A DNA stretch of 22,466 nt from Phoronis australis. Lineage: Eukaryota > Phoronida > Phoronidae. Location: assembly GCA_002633005.1 (NCBI GenBank), contig NMRA01001325.1:1-22466 (forward strand), given 5' to 3'. The notes beneath the pieces are model-generated. The model ran no database searches, was not told the origin of the DNA, and was given only the letters and a program-made list of their open reading frames with translations. The position numbers and the translations under genes are program-made. Of this stretch, positions 1-9,028 are shown in pieces (within the stretch, counting starts at the first letter, position 1; each line of letters opens with the position of its first letter).

Positions 1-1000
1 TATTGTATTCCATTCTGCTACAGGTATGCCAGATGGGAATATAATGTTGAATGTGAAAAAAGTCGTTTCTACAAACTCCTGTGAAAAATTGTCAACTCTT
101 AATTATAATGTGTAATTTATTTGCAGTTTAAAATATACATAAGCATGTAAATTAAGCATGAAGAAATTAGCAATGAACACAAAATCATATCTGCTAAAAT
201 CCCTTCTAGTTCGATGATACCCAGCGAACCGCGACAGAATAAGGATTTTGGAAAAAGGTCTTCGTTCAGCTAGACTTTAAGAACAATTAAAAAAATCGCG
301 TTTGTTATATACTGAAGTAAAGAAGAAAAACTGAGAACCCTATCAAAATAAAAATCGTGTCGGTGTCTTGCCAAATAAGAATTAAAAAGGGCCTCAGGTT
401 TCGCGTTTAAAGCAACGTGAATCTCCCTGTAATTGCATAAAATACGCAAACAGTAACGGGATTACGTCACAGCCAACAATGGCGTATGTGTAGCGGAAAT
501 TATATATGCGGGATAATTCAAGTTCACGTCGCTTTGCGAAACCTCTCTAATATAGCCTTTATTTTTAGATTAACATTCATAAACCTACTGAACGACACTC
601 TTTCCTTTGTAATCACCGGTTTAAAACACGGCAGACCTCATTAACCAAAAGATATTAAAATTTCAGACACGCATCTATTTGTGATTTTTACTATCATTGT
701 TCAAGACTTCCAAAGTTAAATATATACACAAAACGTACCGAGAGTGGCGTAGATGAATATCCCACGAGACATTATTCTGGGTGTTATCCCATACGCTCAG
801 ATTTCCTAAGTTTCTCTCATTTTTTTCCACATATTTTTAAATACTTCACTCGAGACTGTTCGCATGGCGAATCATATCCTTTATGTATGTACTTGCACGT
901 TAGGTTGCAAGTTTACTCTAGTAAAAGAAACAGTTTTAATTGTAACGATTTATTACTTGAAAAGAGATATCAAAGATGAGCAATTGGATAAAAGTACATT
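1..1000. other. AT-rich stretch without recognisable genes
   Basis: No convincing exon, domain or repeat structure was recognised here on either strand. The sequence is AT-rich with stops in all frames. It lies beyond the 3' end of the minus-strand LINE, whose untranslated tail may reach about 1000-1200, so this is probably ordinary intergenic or intronic DNA. Confidence 0.4.
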
Positions 1001-1131
1001 GCTCTGGCCAAGGCAATGAAAATTCAGATATTTTTTTATAATGTTTATTACGAAATCTTCGATACAATGAATGTACATAATCCAGAAAGCGCCAAGATGC
1101 ATTATATATGGGTTAAAAAGGTACAAAGAAA

Positions 1132-1195
1132 TCTATATACAATTATTTTACACAAATACATAAAAAATCTATACAATTATTTTACACAAATACAG
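1132..1195. repeat. Direct repeat in the LINE 3' tail
   Basis: A unit of about 27 bp (core CAATTATTTTACACAAATAC) occurs twice back to back, separated by a short A-rich spacer. It lies just downstream (minus-strand sense) of the stop of the LINE C-terminal reading frame, so it most likely belongs to that element's 3' untranslated tail. A short ORF that runs through it on the plus strand has no coding signal. Confidence 0.7.
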
Positions 1196-1324
1196 AAATT
1201 AAAAAAACGTTGTTACGATTACAATGACATGTGATTACAAAAGTAAATAAATCATTTTCATACACATTTTTACAATTCTATCCACTCACACAAAGAGATT
1301 TAATATTATAAAGAAATTTTGATA

Positions 1325-1836
1325 CTATTTCGAATAAAACCTTATTTTCATTTGGGTTGAGTTCTTGACTTCCATATAGAAAAAAATGAATTTTGTTGTA
1401 CACTTGCGGAATTTCAGAATATTTTTATAAATATTGGGGTATTGTTCGAGTGTCTGGAAAAGCTGTATCCTCTGCTCCTTGCATACCTCACAAGCAAAGA
1501 AAACATGAGCATTTGTCTGCGCGTCTCCACCGCAACACAGAGGCGAAATATTATTAAAAATTATGTCTAAATTTCTTGTTGTTTAGAAGTAGGCCGCATC
1601 TTGATCTGTAAAGGATTATTTCGTGGTTGCGAGGAAGTTGGGACGACGTCAATGGGACTGGCAACTCTTGAGTATTAGTATGCATTTTAAAGTTATTTTT
1701 TAGAGTGACGATTGAAGTGCTTTCTTTTATTTTGGATGCTAAGGAATTGCAGTTGTCAATACAAGTTAATATGGTAGATTTCCTAAAGGCTTGGCTGAGG
1801 GAAGATGGAATAGTGTGCATATTTCTTTGCCGCAGT
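1325..1836 (-). pseudogene. LINE C-terminal Cys-rich region
   Basis: This is the continuation of the LINE polyprotein after the inserted MITE. Reading from 1836 the frame gives LRQRNMHTIPSSL and runs to a stop at 1554-1556 just after YRSRCGLLLNNKKF. A shift near the T-run at about 1550 is then needed to enter the frame ISPLCCGGDAQTNAHVFFACEV (Cys-Cys, His, Cys), typical of the zinc-binding tail of jockey/CR1-group ORF2, which ends in a TAG at 1325-1327. It contributes to template binding in active relatives; here it is broken. Confidence 0.75.
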
Positions 1837-1840
1837 CCTG

Positions 1841-2240
1841 AGGCCGGTCTCTAATCTTTGTACTCGAAACGAACTCGAAACTATTTTTGGCAATTTCTCT
1901 GCTCCTTTTGTGCGAACTTAAGATAATTGGTTATCAGACTGTGCTCGAATACATTATAGTTTATGCATAGGAGTTTCTAGTTCAAGTTTGCCCTAGAAGA
2001 ACCTTATATTCGTGCTACAAACTCAGGTACAAACACGAAATTTCGAGTTCAAACTCAAACTTATTGCTTTAATATTGGGTTTACAAACTGTGAACTAAGG
2101 GCAATAAATTATCTACGTAAGTTATTGTGTACTCGAGCATAGAATAATAGACACTTATCTTGAGTTCGCCCAAAAGTAGAGTAGAAAATGACAAACCTAA
2201 TTTCGAGTTCCATTTCGAGTAAAAAGATTGGAGACCGGGC
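1841..2240. mobile_element. MITE inserted in the LINE, TSD CCTG
   Basis: A 400-bp insert has inverted ends of about 40 bp. The left arm (1841-1882) begins GGCCGGTCTCTAATCTTT and the reverse complement of the right arm (2198-2240) begins CCCGGTCTCCAATCTTT; both continue with ACTCGAAA and AACTCGAAA motifs. CCTG lies on both sides (1837-1840 and 2241-2244). Subtracting the insert plus one CCTG leaves the two flanking LINE reading frames in register (732 bases between the two reference points), which supports the boundaries. It has no coding capacity of its own, and the superfamily is not assigned; 4-bp duplications occur in several cut-and-paste groups. Confidence 0.85.
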
Positions 2241-2269
2241 CCTGGTCTCGTGTTAGGTCTTTTGTAGGA

Positions 2270-3568
2270 GTCAAAGAGGATTTTGTTTGAGTAATTGTTG
2301 ATGTTGGTTAAGACTTTGAATGTATATTTGGACAGGTGGAGTTTACGACGGGTTGCTAGTTTGCTCCAGCTGAGACTGTTTAGAACCTTGATTGTGTTGG
2401 ATCCTTTGTATGCTCCTGTTATGGCTAAAGCTGCTTGGTATTGTAGTCTTTCTAATTGAAGAAGTATGCCAGCGTTTGCCGATTGGTAGATTACGTCACA
2501 GTAATCTAGATGTGGAAGTACAAAAGACTTGAACAGAGTTTCAAGATGCATGGAGTTGAGATGACGAGAGACAATTCTAATTGGATTGATTAATTTTTGT
2601 ACTTTGTGAACGAGTTTGCGACAGTGAGGAGTAAATGTAAGCTTGTGGTCTAGTAGCAATCCAAGGTGTTTGTGTGTGAACTTATTGGGAATAACTTCGC
2701 CATTGAGTGATACTTCCAGCATTGGATTTGTTTGGAATTGAGTATTATTAGACTTAGAAATTATAAGATCAACACTTTTTTCAGGTTTAAATTTCATCTT
2801 CCATTTGCAAGACCAGTCATAGAGTTTGTTTAGGCCAGTTTGCAATTGTAAGGAGTCATGGGGATTCTCTTTTGAAAATGGGTAGAAAATTGCAGTGCCA
2901 TCAGCATATAAGAATGTTTTAGACTTTATTGTGTCTGGAAGATCATTGGTGTACAATAAAAAGAGTAAGGGGCCTAGTACGCTACCCTATGGTACTCCAG
3001 CATTTACGAAACCTGGCGTTGATGAGCGTGATATGACACCCTCTATTCGGACTTTGTAAGTTTGACATTCCAGATATGATTTTAAAAGTGAGAGGAGAGT
3101 TTGGGAGAAATTGTAAGATTGTAATTTATGTAGAAGGAGATCATGGGGAACGACATCAAAAGCTGAAGTAATGTCTAAAAATACGGATCTCACGTTGTAT
3201 CCTTGCTCAAACTGGAGGTGGATTTCTGTAAGTTTGGACACAGTGCTGTTACCATGCATGAATACGAAATGGCGACGATATATGAGGTTTTGTGAAGAGA
3301 GGTGGTCAAACACGTGTTGAGAAATTGTTTTTTCTAAAATTTTGGATAAGGTGTCAAGTAGAGTTATGGGACGATAGTTGGCAACGTCTGTTTTGGAGTT
3401 CTTTTTGTGTATTGGTATCATAACGCCAAGTTTCCAGTTCAAAGGAAATTTTCCAGATTGTAGTATTTTGTTATATAATGTTGTCAAAGGAGCTGTAAGC
3501 TCTCTTGCTATTATCTTAATCATTTTATTGGTTATGGGATTTGGTACCATCGTTTTTGTTTTCGTCAA
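2270..3568 (-). pseudogene. LINE reverse transcriptase domain, inactivated
   Basis: RNA-dependent DNA polymerase of the LINE. In order it shows LTTLYNKILQSGKFP, the ANYRPITLLDTLSKILEK block, HGNSTVSKL, motif A as FLDITSAFD (catalytic Asp kept), GVP-stop-GSVLGPLLF in place of the PQG motif (TAG at 2987-2989, one base from CAG), motif C as LYADGTAIF, then the KCKWKMKF-type and HLGLLLD motifs of the thumb. Motif C normally has two aspartates; the second is Gly here (codon 2897-2899), which removes a metal ligand. The reading frame before and after the TAG is the same. The frame downstream of about 2240 enters an inserted MITE and is not RT. Confidence 0.9.
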
Positions 3569-3900
3569 TATTTTCTAGTAGTTTTCGGACTTCAGGTAGT
3601 TGGGCTTGTATGTCAGAGAGATGTTCTAATGTTCTGTTTGGGAATTTAGGAAGACTTGTTGTTGGTGCAACGTGACTCTTGGCGGTGAAGTATTCTATAA
3701 ATAACTTACTTTTTTCAGCTTTGGATGACGCCTGAGTGTTGGATTCCTGTGAGTGGATGGGGGTATGAAGATTGCTTTACCTGTCCTCGAATTTTGTTTA
3801 TTATATCCCAATATTCCTTTGAATTTTTGGAGACATTGTTGATGTTGGAGATAATTTTTATCTTATAGTCTTGTTTCGTCTTTTTAATTAGTTCTTCCAC
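3560..3900 (-). pseudogene. LINE linker between endonuclease and RT, frameshifted
   Basis: The segment 3900-3715 is in the same frame as the endonuclease and carries the typical KEYWDIINKIRG wording of LINE linkers. Immediately downstream, a different frame reads KLFIEYFTAK through EVRKLLENIDENK, after which another shift is needed to enter the RT frame at PITNKMIKII. At least two frameshifts therefore separate endonuclease and RT. The region has no function outside the polyprotein. Confidence 0.75.
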
Positions 3901-3993
3901 ACTCTTGCACTGTTCTTTGTAGCACTTACAGGTACACAGGCTATTTGATTTTCTGAACGATCTGTACAGTTTGTTTCTCTTATTTGTTTCAGT

Positions 3994-4925
3994 CTAAATG
4001 TTATTGTTAAACCACGGTTTGTTCTTCTTTTTCATTGTTTTCATGGTTGATGGGATATTATTATTCAGTATGTTGTAGAGTGACTGTGTGAATGTTGAGA
4101 CTATGTCATTTATGTCACTTTTGCTCTGTATTTCAGTCCAGTTAAATGTGTCAGTGCGCAGTTTGTCCATGTTAATGAGGTTGTAATTCCAGATCTGTTT
4201 GATAACGTCTGGTTCTTTAGGTAAGCAGTTTAGTGTGAATGTTGTTTCTGTAACGTGGTGGTCCGAGTTACCAATGGGAGGCCTTACAGAAGTGGATTCA
4301 ATTAATCCGAGATTGTTTGCAATACAAAAATCAAGGCAAGAATACTCTCTTAAACGTGTCGGTTCGTTTATTAGCTGTACACAGTCATTTGAGAGGAGAA
4401 TATCGAATACGTCAAGACCAGCTTGGTTGTCATTGTCTTCTGGGTACCAAGTACTATTTCTTGCGTTGAAATCCCCGTTGATAACAACTGTTTTATTAGT
4501 TCGTGAGAGTTCTTGCAGTTGTTCTGCAAAGGTCTTGGAATATGCCTTCCTGTCATAGGACGTCTTTGAGGGTGAGCGATAGAAAAGACCATAATATACC
4601 TTGTTGTGGTTGACATAAAGTTCAATCCACCAGTTATTCATTGATTGTATGATTTCATTATCAATTGTTTTGTAATTTACGGAGTTGTGGACAAACAAGA
4701 TCAACCCCCACCCGGCGTTAGTGTGGTAGGCAATGTTGTATTCTGGAATAATAAGTGCACTGAGGTTGTCTTCGGACAGTGTTCCGGATTCACAAATGGC
4801 TATGACCATGTAATTGTTGTGTGTAATAAATTGCTTGAGAAGTTTTAATCTTGAAAGATTGTTCACCTTGATACTATTGATGTTAGTGAATAAGACCTTG
4901 AAGCTGGCAGATATTTCATATAATT
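3994..4925 (-). pseudogene. LINE APE-type endonuclease domain
   Basis: This is the endonuclease that nicks target DNA for target-primed reverse transcription. The frame is open from about 4925; an early FTNINSI block precedes the first Met at 4866. Recognisable landmarks are the NINSI segment (N-terminal Asn), AICESG (catalytic Glu region), YYGLFYRSPS, the GDFNARNSTW motif (Asp/Asn) and the C-terminal GNSDHH motif (Asp/His). Little is missing from the fold, so the endonuclease part is better preserved than the rest. The frame stops after PWFNNNI. It is followed downstream by the linker and RT of the same element. A shorter ORF on the opposite strand at 4199-4558 is a shadow of it. Confidence 0.88.
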
Positions 4926-5099
4926 ATATTTAATTATAGAGCCACCAGCATGCACGACTTTGCACCGGATCAGATTGATATGCGATGGACAAAAGATGTA
5001 CTACTTTCCAGAGAGATATCAGTTCCTGACGTAGAACACAGTTTATAAGAATTATTTGCTGAGCAGAAAATTAATCAGATTTATGTTATGCTTTTTAAA

Positions 5100-5350
5100 C
5101 TGCTGCCCCAACCTCATTTGAAAGTTTTTAAGTATTATCACATTCTTAAATAAGTTTACACAAAATATTTTTAAAGAAAATGAAAATAGTCCAAAACGAC
5201 AAATGCTCATTTTGTGGACTCCTAGAAACTTTTAATCACTTGTTTTTGGAATGTGAGTATGTACTACTTTCTTTTTGGAATAAATTACAAACTTGGATTT
5301 CAAACGTCCTTGGAGATAACCTGTTACTAGACACTTTCAGAATAACATAG
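5100..5350 (+). pseudogene. C-terminal zf-RVT fragment of an L1/Tx1-like LINE
   Basis: The frame open at 5180-5350 reads MKIVQNDKCSFCG, then NHLFLECEYV and SFWNKLQTWI. That is a Cys-x2-Cys and His-x4-Cys knuckle followed by a conserved FW, the pattern of the zinc-binding domain at the end of L1/Tx1-type ORF2 proteins. Upstream, traces of the same domain (YHILK, then HKIFLKK) appear with a stop and a frame change between them. The orientation is opposite to the neighbouring LINE, so this is a separate insertion. Only the extreme C-terminus remains, as expected of a 5'-truncated copy. Confidence 0.75.
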
Positions 5351-5470
5351 TTTTTTCATGCAGTCGATGTGCACATTCATGGAGGTCAATCAAACTTTGT
5401 TCGTTATTGTACAATGTATTACGCAAACAAATTGCATTTTATTCCATTAGTCAACGGTACGATCACGGAA

Positions 5471-5725
5471 ACACGTATTTTGACCACTCTCAAGTGTGGT
5501 ATTTTGCTTGTCGGACAATACCAGAATAACGTACTTCCAGTAATATCCAGATTTAGCTCGTGTTTCTGACGCTAGGTGTCACTTTACATTTTCCTCCATC
5601 ACTGACACGTATATTTTAACCACTCTTGAGTGTACTGTGTTATTTTGCTTGTCAGACAATGCCAGAATAACATCCTTGTAACATTCAGATGTATTTTATG
5701 TCTGTGACACTTGGTGTACATTTTT
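5471..5725. repeat. Diverged tandem duplication, period about 134 bp
   Basis: Two copies of one unit lie in tandem, starting with ACACGTAT at 5471 and 5605. Both contain ACCACTCT, TTTTGCTTGTC, GACAAT, CCAGAATAAC and a closing TCTG/TCTGTGAC-type segment. The copies differ at many positions and by small indels, so the duplication is old. It lies between the L1-like fragment and the unidentified coding-like block that follows. Confidence 0.75.
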
Positions 5726-5727
5726 AA

Positions 5728-6180
5728 ATTTCACTGTTTGCAACTCCTCTACAAAGTAGAACTTGTAATGTGAGTGTGTTATTGTTAAATAGAATGATAG
5801 TGATGAGACCTGATTACTTGCTTTACAAAAAGGGAGGAACAGCGTTGTTTTACAAATACCAGTTCACTAAGGTCTTTGGTAACTATTATGTAACTTCAGA
5901 CCCAAATTTCTCAAAAATGTGCAACTTTATACGCGGTAACTTTTTTGATTTTGAAAACACCTTAGTAAATGAATTTAAAAACACCGCAATAAAATCGCAC
6001 CCCTAAAGTACTCACACAAGGTGTTTTCTAGACGCCCTACAAAATTTGGTCTCTCACCTAGATGTTCCATTGACAGTGACCAATTCCAGCGGTGATTACA
6101 TTCCTCACGCGTTCTTAAGTTTCCAACCCCTGGTTGAAATACTTGATGGTAATCCCAAAGATAATCTTGACATTATGTAA
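5728..6180 (+). pseudogene. Unidentified coding-like block with one in-frame stop
   Basis: One frame is open from 5728 to 6002, meets a single TAA (6003-6005), then stays open to a TAA near 6178-6180, giving about 150 codons. The composition looks protein-like: runs such as DYLLYKKGG, FYKYQFTKVFG and FDFENTLVNEF before the stop, and CFLDALQNLVSHLDV after it. No signal peptide, membrane segment or family motif was recognised, and no splice signals convincingly bound it. The TAA is one base from CAA. It may be a piece of a larger decayed gene or mobile element shared with the blocks at 6716-7075 and 7209-7376, or simply a fortuitous open frame. Confidence 0.4.
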
Positions 6181-6450
6181 GTAGCATGTCATGTCAGTGT
6201 TATATGTCCGGTTGCTATCACCATACCCCTGAAGTTATAACTTTAACCGATTCTTGCAGGTAGAAAATATACATCGTTTTCAGTTTGTGCACACTGCATA
6301 AAATGTGAGGAAAGGTTGTGAAACAAATAATATGGGAACCTCGTGCGGCCCTGCGAAAGAAATGTTTTTTCTTGCAGACAGCAAAAACACACTCAAAAAT
6401 AATTAAAATGGCCACTAGGTGGCTCAGAACCCACGACGTGTTTCCACCGA

Positions 6451-6760
6451 GTGGATGACCCAGTATGTCAGCTGTGTGAACAAAAGGGGAGGCGTTCGCT
6501 CAAATCCTGTCTAGGTGTAAGATCTCGCTTCAACGAGTCCGGTTTAGATGGCGGCATGATCTAGTTTTAGAGTTCCTTGCAGATGTATTGGACAAAGGAT
6601 GACAGAAGAGATATAAACAACCACGAGCCAAGCAGCAGATACTGTTTGTGAGAACAGAGAAGCACCGAAAGGGACAGCAAGTCAGTCCTGCATCCTAGAT
6701 GGCACAAACTGGGAGTTGGGAGTCGATCTCTGTACATGTGCGATTGATGTTCCCAGATTT
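6451..6760 (+). pseudogene. C-terminal fragment of a non-LTR retroelement polyprotein
   Basis: Three frames together spell a pattern I associate with the C-terminus of RT-bearing retroelement proteins abundant in marine invertebrates. A Cys-x2-Cys pair (DPVCQLCEQKG, from 6451) is followed in another frame by AQILSRCKISL and RFRWRHDLVLEFLADVL (about 6491-6600), then ILFVRTEKH (about 6640), and in a third frame ILDGTNWELGVDL (about 6690-6735). Stops at 6601 and near 6697 plus the frame changes show it is dead. Identification rests on remembered motif order (CxxC, HIL-type block, YRWRHD, FVR, DW) and not on a search. Confidence 0.6.
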
Positions 6761-7075
6761 GAAAAAGAAGGTACCATTGGAGACAAGGTACTAAGAGGTA
6801 CGATGACTACTTGGGCAGGGGAAAAACACCCGTCATCTAAAGATGACTGGCTACGTCAGCAAGCTTATTATTTTATTCTCAGGGAAAGGATCGAAGTAGA
6901 CTCTTCTATGCTTTACTCTACTGTTACACATTTTCCCCTGGACCAATGGTACAAAATCTACTCAGCATATCTTCAAAAGGAGTGGTCTCCATTTGGCAAC
7001 AAAGGAGCTTGTCCGAGCACAAAAACATCTCCAATATTTTACAATCCGAATACAAGCGAACTCGGGAATCCCTGA
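6716..7075 (+). pseudogene. Unidentified 119-codon open frame
   Basis: The first 15 or so codons overlap the retroelement tail described at 6451-6760. From about 6765 onward the sequence has a different character (GDKVLRGTMTTWAGEKHP, DDWLRQQAYYFILRERI, TKTSPIFYNPNT) and reads like a soluble, charged, aromatic-rich protein. No catalytic motif, signal peptide or known domain was recognised. The stop at 7073-7075 is followed by several more stops in this frame. It could be a piece of a larger decayed gene whose other parts are the open blocks at 5728-6180 and 7209-7376; the common orientation and similar composition are the only evidence. Confidence 0.4.
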
Positions 7076-7208
7076 AAACATGCACCTGCTTTATTTTTAG
7101 TGTTCCGTTTTCAATTTTAGTACTGCAAAAGGGAGACCGGTCGTCTAATCAGCAGTAAGGAGGCACTGAACAATTCTCACAGGGATTTGCCTATCAGAAC
7201 ACACGTCA

Positions 7209-7376
7209 ATGGACTCTTCACCCTTTCTTCACTCTGTCAAAAAATGCATGCAAATAAAGAAAAGTTTTGAGTCATTTCACATCACAAGCCCTACAGATGA
7301 GCACAGAAACTTTGTTCTCTCTTGTATTTTTGACCCTTTCACTCCCAGTGGAAACCAAGCTGAACTAAAAAAATGA
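7209..7376 (+). CDS. Short unidentified open frame, 55 codons
   Basis: It starts with ATG at 7209 and ends with TGA at 7374-7376. The composition looks protein-like (HSVKKCMQIKKSFESFH, DEHRNFVLSCIFDPFTP) with no low-complexity bias. No motif or family was recognised. It lies 133 bases after the stop of the previous open block, on the same strand but in a different frame. Whether it is an independent small gene, an exon or a relic fragment cannot be told from the sequence. Confidence 0.25.
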   Translation: MDSSPFLHSVKKCMQIKKSFESFHITSPTDEHRNFVLSCIFDPFTPSGNQAELKK

Positions 7377-7379
7377 GGT

Positions 7380-7850
7380 CAAAAAATGCAAAATCGGCAC
7401 TTTTCACCCCAAAATCACCACTTCCCTGCCGATGCTCGACTGTAAAGCCAACATTAGATTCCAAAAGAAAATTTCCTACCGATTCCAAAAATGTGGTCCA
7501 AAAGTATTGTCAACCAACTAGTTTTTTTTTTGCAAATCTGGCTTGTTTGAGGGCTACCTGAAATCGCGGCCAATTTCTTAGTTGCTACACAGCAATGCAC
7601 AACTGCAACAGGGGGCCACCATCTTGAAGAAGAGTGCAGCTACAGCCGATAAAGTGGCCTTTTTTAATTCTCAGCATGTTCACAAATACAAAGACACGTG
7701 GTAAAAGATGACGACAGTATATGCGGAAATGTCAATATTTTCTAGACAAATGTCTTATTCCCTACGACATTTTTATTAAAAATATCACTGCTGTAAAGTT
7801 GATGTCATCATTTGAGAAAAGATCTCAAAAGTTAACCAACTGATATAGAT
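7380..7850. other. Stretch with no recognised gene
   Basis: AT-rich sequence with a few A- and T-runs. A 62-codon open frame at 7373-7561 (plus) is Lys/Pro-rich without motifs and was not accepted. The only functional candidate here is a minus-strand AATAAA at 7772-7777 (TTTATT on the plus strand), which could serve the possible terminal exon at 7857-8102. Confidence 0.35.
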
Positions 7851-7856
7851 TTTAAC

Positions 7857-8102
7857 TTAAACGTCATTTGGAAACGAAGGTAGTCTTCGAGACTTTCTTT
7901 TGGTGGAAGCGGAAACAGATGAAGGAGTCGTGGGTTTTGGAAGTGGTTTTTTAATGACAGATTTCTTTAATTCGAGATGACGAATTCTTGTGAAGGAAAC
8001 TTGAACAGAACAGAGTATGCTTATACTATATTCCATGTATGCTTTGCAACATATACAAGTGGAACGTTCCAAATGTCTGATAACGCACATCAAGGTCATC
8101 AC
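7857..8102 (-). CDS. Possible 3'-terminal exon of an unidentified gene
   Basis: The minus-strand frame ends in TAA at 7857-7859. Its last 35 or so residues are Lys/Pro/Ser-rich and basic (KKSVIKKPLPKPTTP, TKRKSRRLP), the sort of disordered basic tail common at protein C-termini. The upstream half has a cluster of cysteines (STCICCKAY). An AATAAA lies about 80 bases past the stop (7777-7772), which makes a terminal exon plausible. Against this, no good 3' splice site is seen upstream (the TTATCAG near 8075 and CACAAG near 7994 lack strong pyrimidine tracts) and no partner exon was found. Confidence 0.25.
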   Translation of the reverse strand: MMTLMCVIRHLERSTCICCKAYMEYSISILCSVQVSFTRIRHLELKKSVIKKPLPKPTTPSSVSASTKRKSRRLPSFPNDV

Positions 8103-8535
8103 TCTCTTTATTTACAATTACATTCTTCACACAATCCCTGATTATGTTGACAAATAACACATCTGATCAGATAAAATTTCATCTTGAAAATGCATGCATC
8201 ATTTACGATCACACTATTCAGTCACCCATAATCAAATAGTTCATCACCGTGTCAGTTTCTCAGCCTGTGATCAATGTAGTTCTACAGCGACCCTAATGGA
8301 ATCGTGTGTACAGTGCAGGGGTATGTGATCTCCCCTGTGATATTTAACAAGGCTGTGGTATCGACTTATGTTCGCTGCTTCTCTGATTTCTACGTAATGT
8401 TACAACATAGGTCATTTCTACGTTACGGCGCAAAATTGTTGATTCTAACAGGATTCCTTTAACAACGACAAACTCGCGGGGTTTCCTGAAGAATGTGAAT
8501 CCCAGTCTAGGAAGGCACCTGCATTCATCATAAGC
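8100..8535. other. Stretch with no recognised gene
   Basis: No open frame, domain or strong repeat was recognised. A 6-bp inverted pair CAGGGG/CCCCTG near 8318-8340 is too short to interpret. Confidence 0.35.
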
Positions 8536-8539
8536 ACGG

Positions 8540-8992
8540 ATGCTAATGAGAGCGAAATTTGAAGTTTGGAATTGAACTTATCTCCCTGCAAATTATCATA
8601 CGTAATCCAACGTCAACAAAATCTCCATAGGCCTCGCTTGGCTCAGGCTAATCAGCCATGCATTCATTGCATTATAACAAACTAGTTCTCAGTTGACATC
8701 GTCTATTTGTATACGTTATGTACATTCGGATCCGCGCACGATGCTGGAAATTTTCAAGACATTTTATGCCGTGCACCTTATTATCCATGGTACATTACAA
8801 GCTCAGCATCAAAAAGCCGTAAACTATCATGTCAGGCTGTGCTCAGCTTACTTGAACAGTGTAACTAGTCTTGCTGGAGACGAATACATCAAAGGCCAAA
8901 TCATGAGAGCGAATTCTGAAATCTCATACGTAATCCAACAAAAATCGCCCATGGTTTCACTTGGCTCAGACTAATGGCCCATACATTTCATA
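8540..8992. repeat. Pair of diverged direct repeats flanking about 230 bp
   Basis: Two copies in the same orientation lie at 8540-8672 and 8903-8992. Shared blocks are ATGAGAGCGAA, TCATACGTAATCCAAC, CTTGGCTCAG followed by CTAAT, and a final CATTCAT/CATTTCAT. The left copy is longer by about 28 bases between the first two blocks. An open frame at 8693-8974 ends inside the right copy and shares no reading frame with the left copy, so it is probably not coding. The pair could be terminal repeats of a short element or a local duplication. Confidence 0.6.
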
Positions 8993-9028
8993 AGTGCGTC
9001 GGTTATTTGTTAAAGCGCATGAACATGA

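Larger units (their letters stand above)
1325..4925 (-). mobile_element. Degenerate jockey/CR1-like non-LTR retrotransposon (LINE)
   Basis: Read on the minus strand, the segment gives in order an APE-type endonuclease (about 4925-3994), a linker (3900-3560), a reverse transcriptase (about 3560-2270) and a Cys-rich C-terminal region (1836-1325), the order found in ORF2 of jockey/CR1-group LINEs. No ORF1 is seen, so the copy appears 5'-truncated close to the endonuclease start. It is dead: it has frameshifts in the linker and in the C-terminal region (near 1550), an in-frame TAG at 2987-2989, a changed catalytic motif (2897-2899) and an inserted MITE (1841-2240). The clade is inferred from motif wording (YRSPS, GDFNA, SDHH, ANYRPI), not from a tree. 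Confidence 0.9.

Noticed and set aside
4199-4558. 119-codon plus-strand frame
   Set aside because: It lies opposite the LINE endonuclease, whose motifs are unmistakable on the minus strand.
8693-8974. 93-codon plus-strand frame
   Set aside because: Its end lies in a direct repeat whose other copy does not preserve the frame, and no motif is present.
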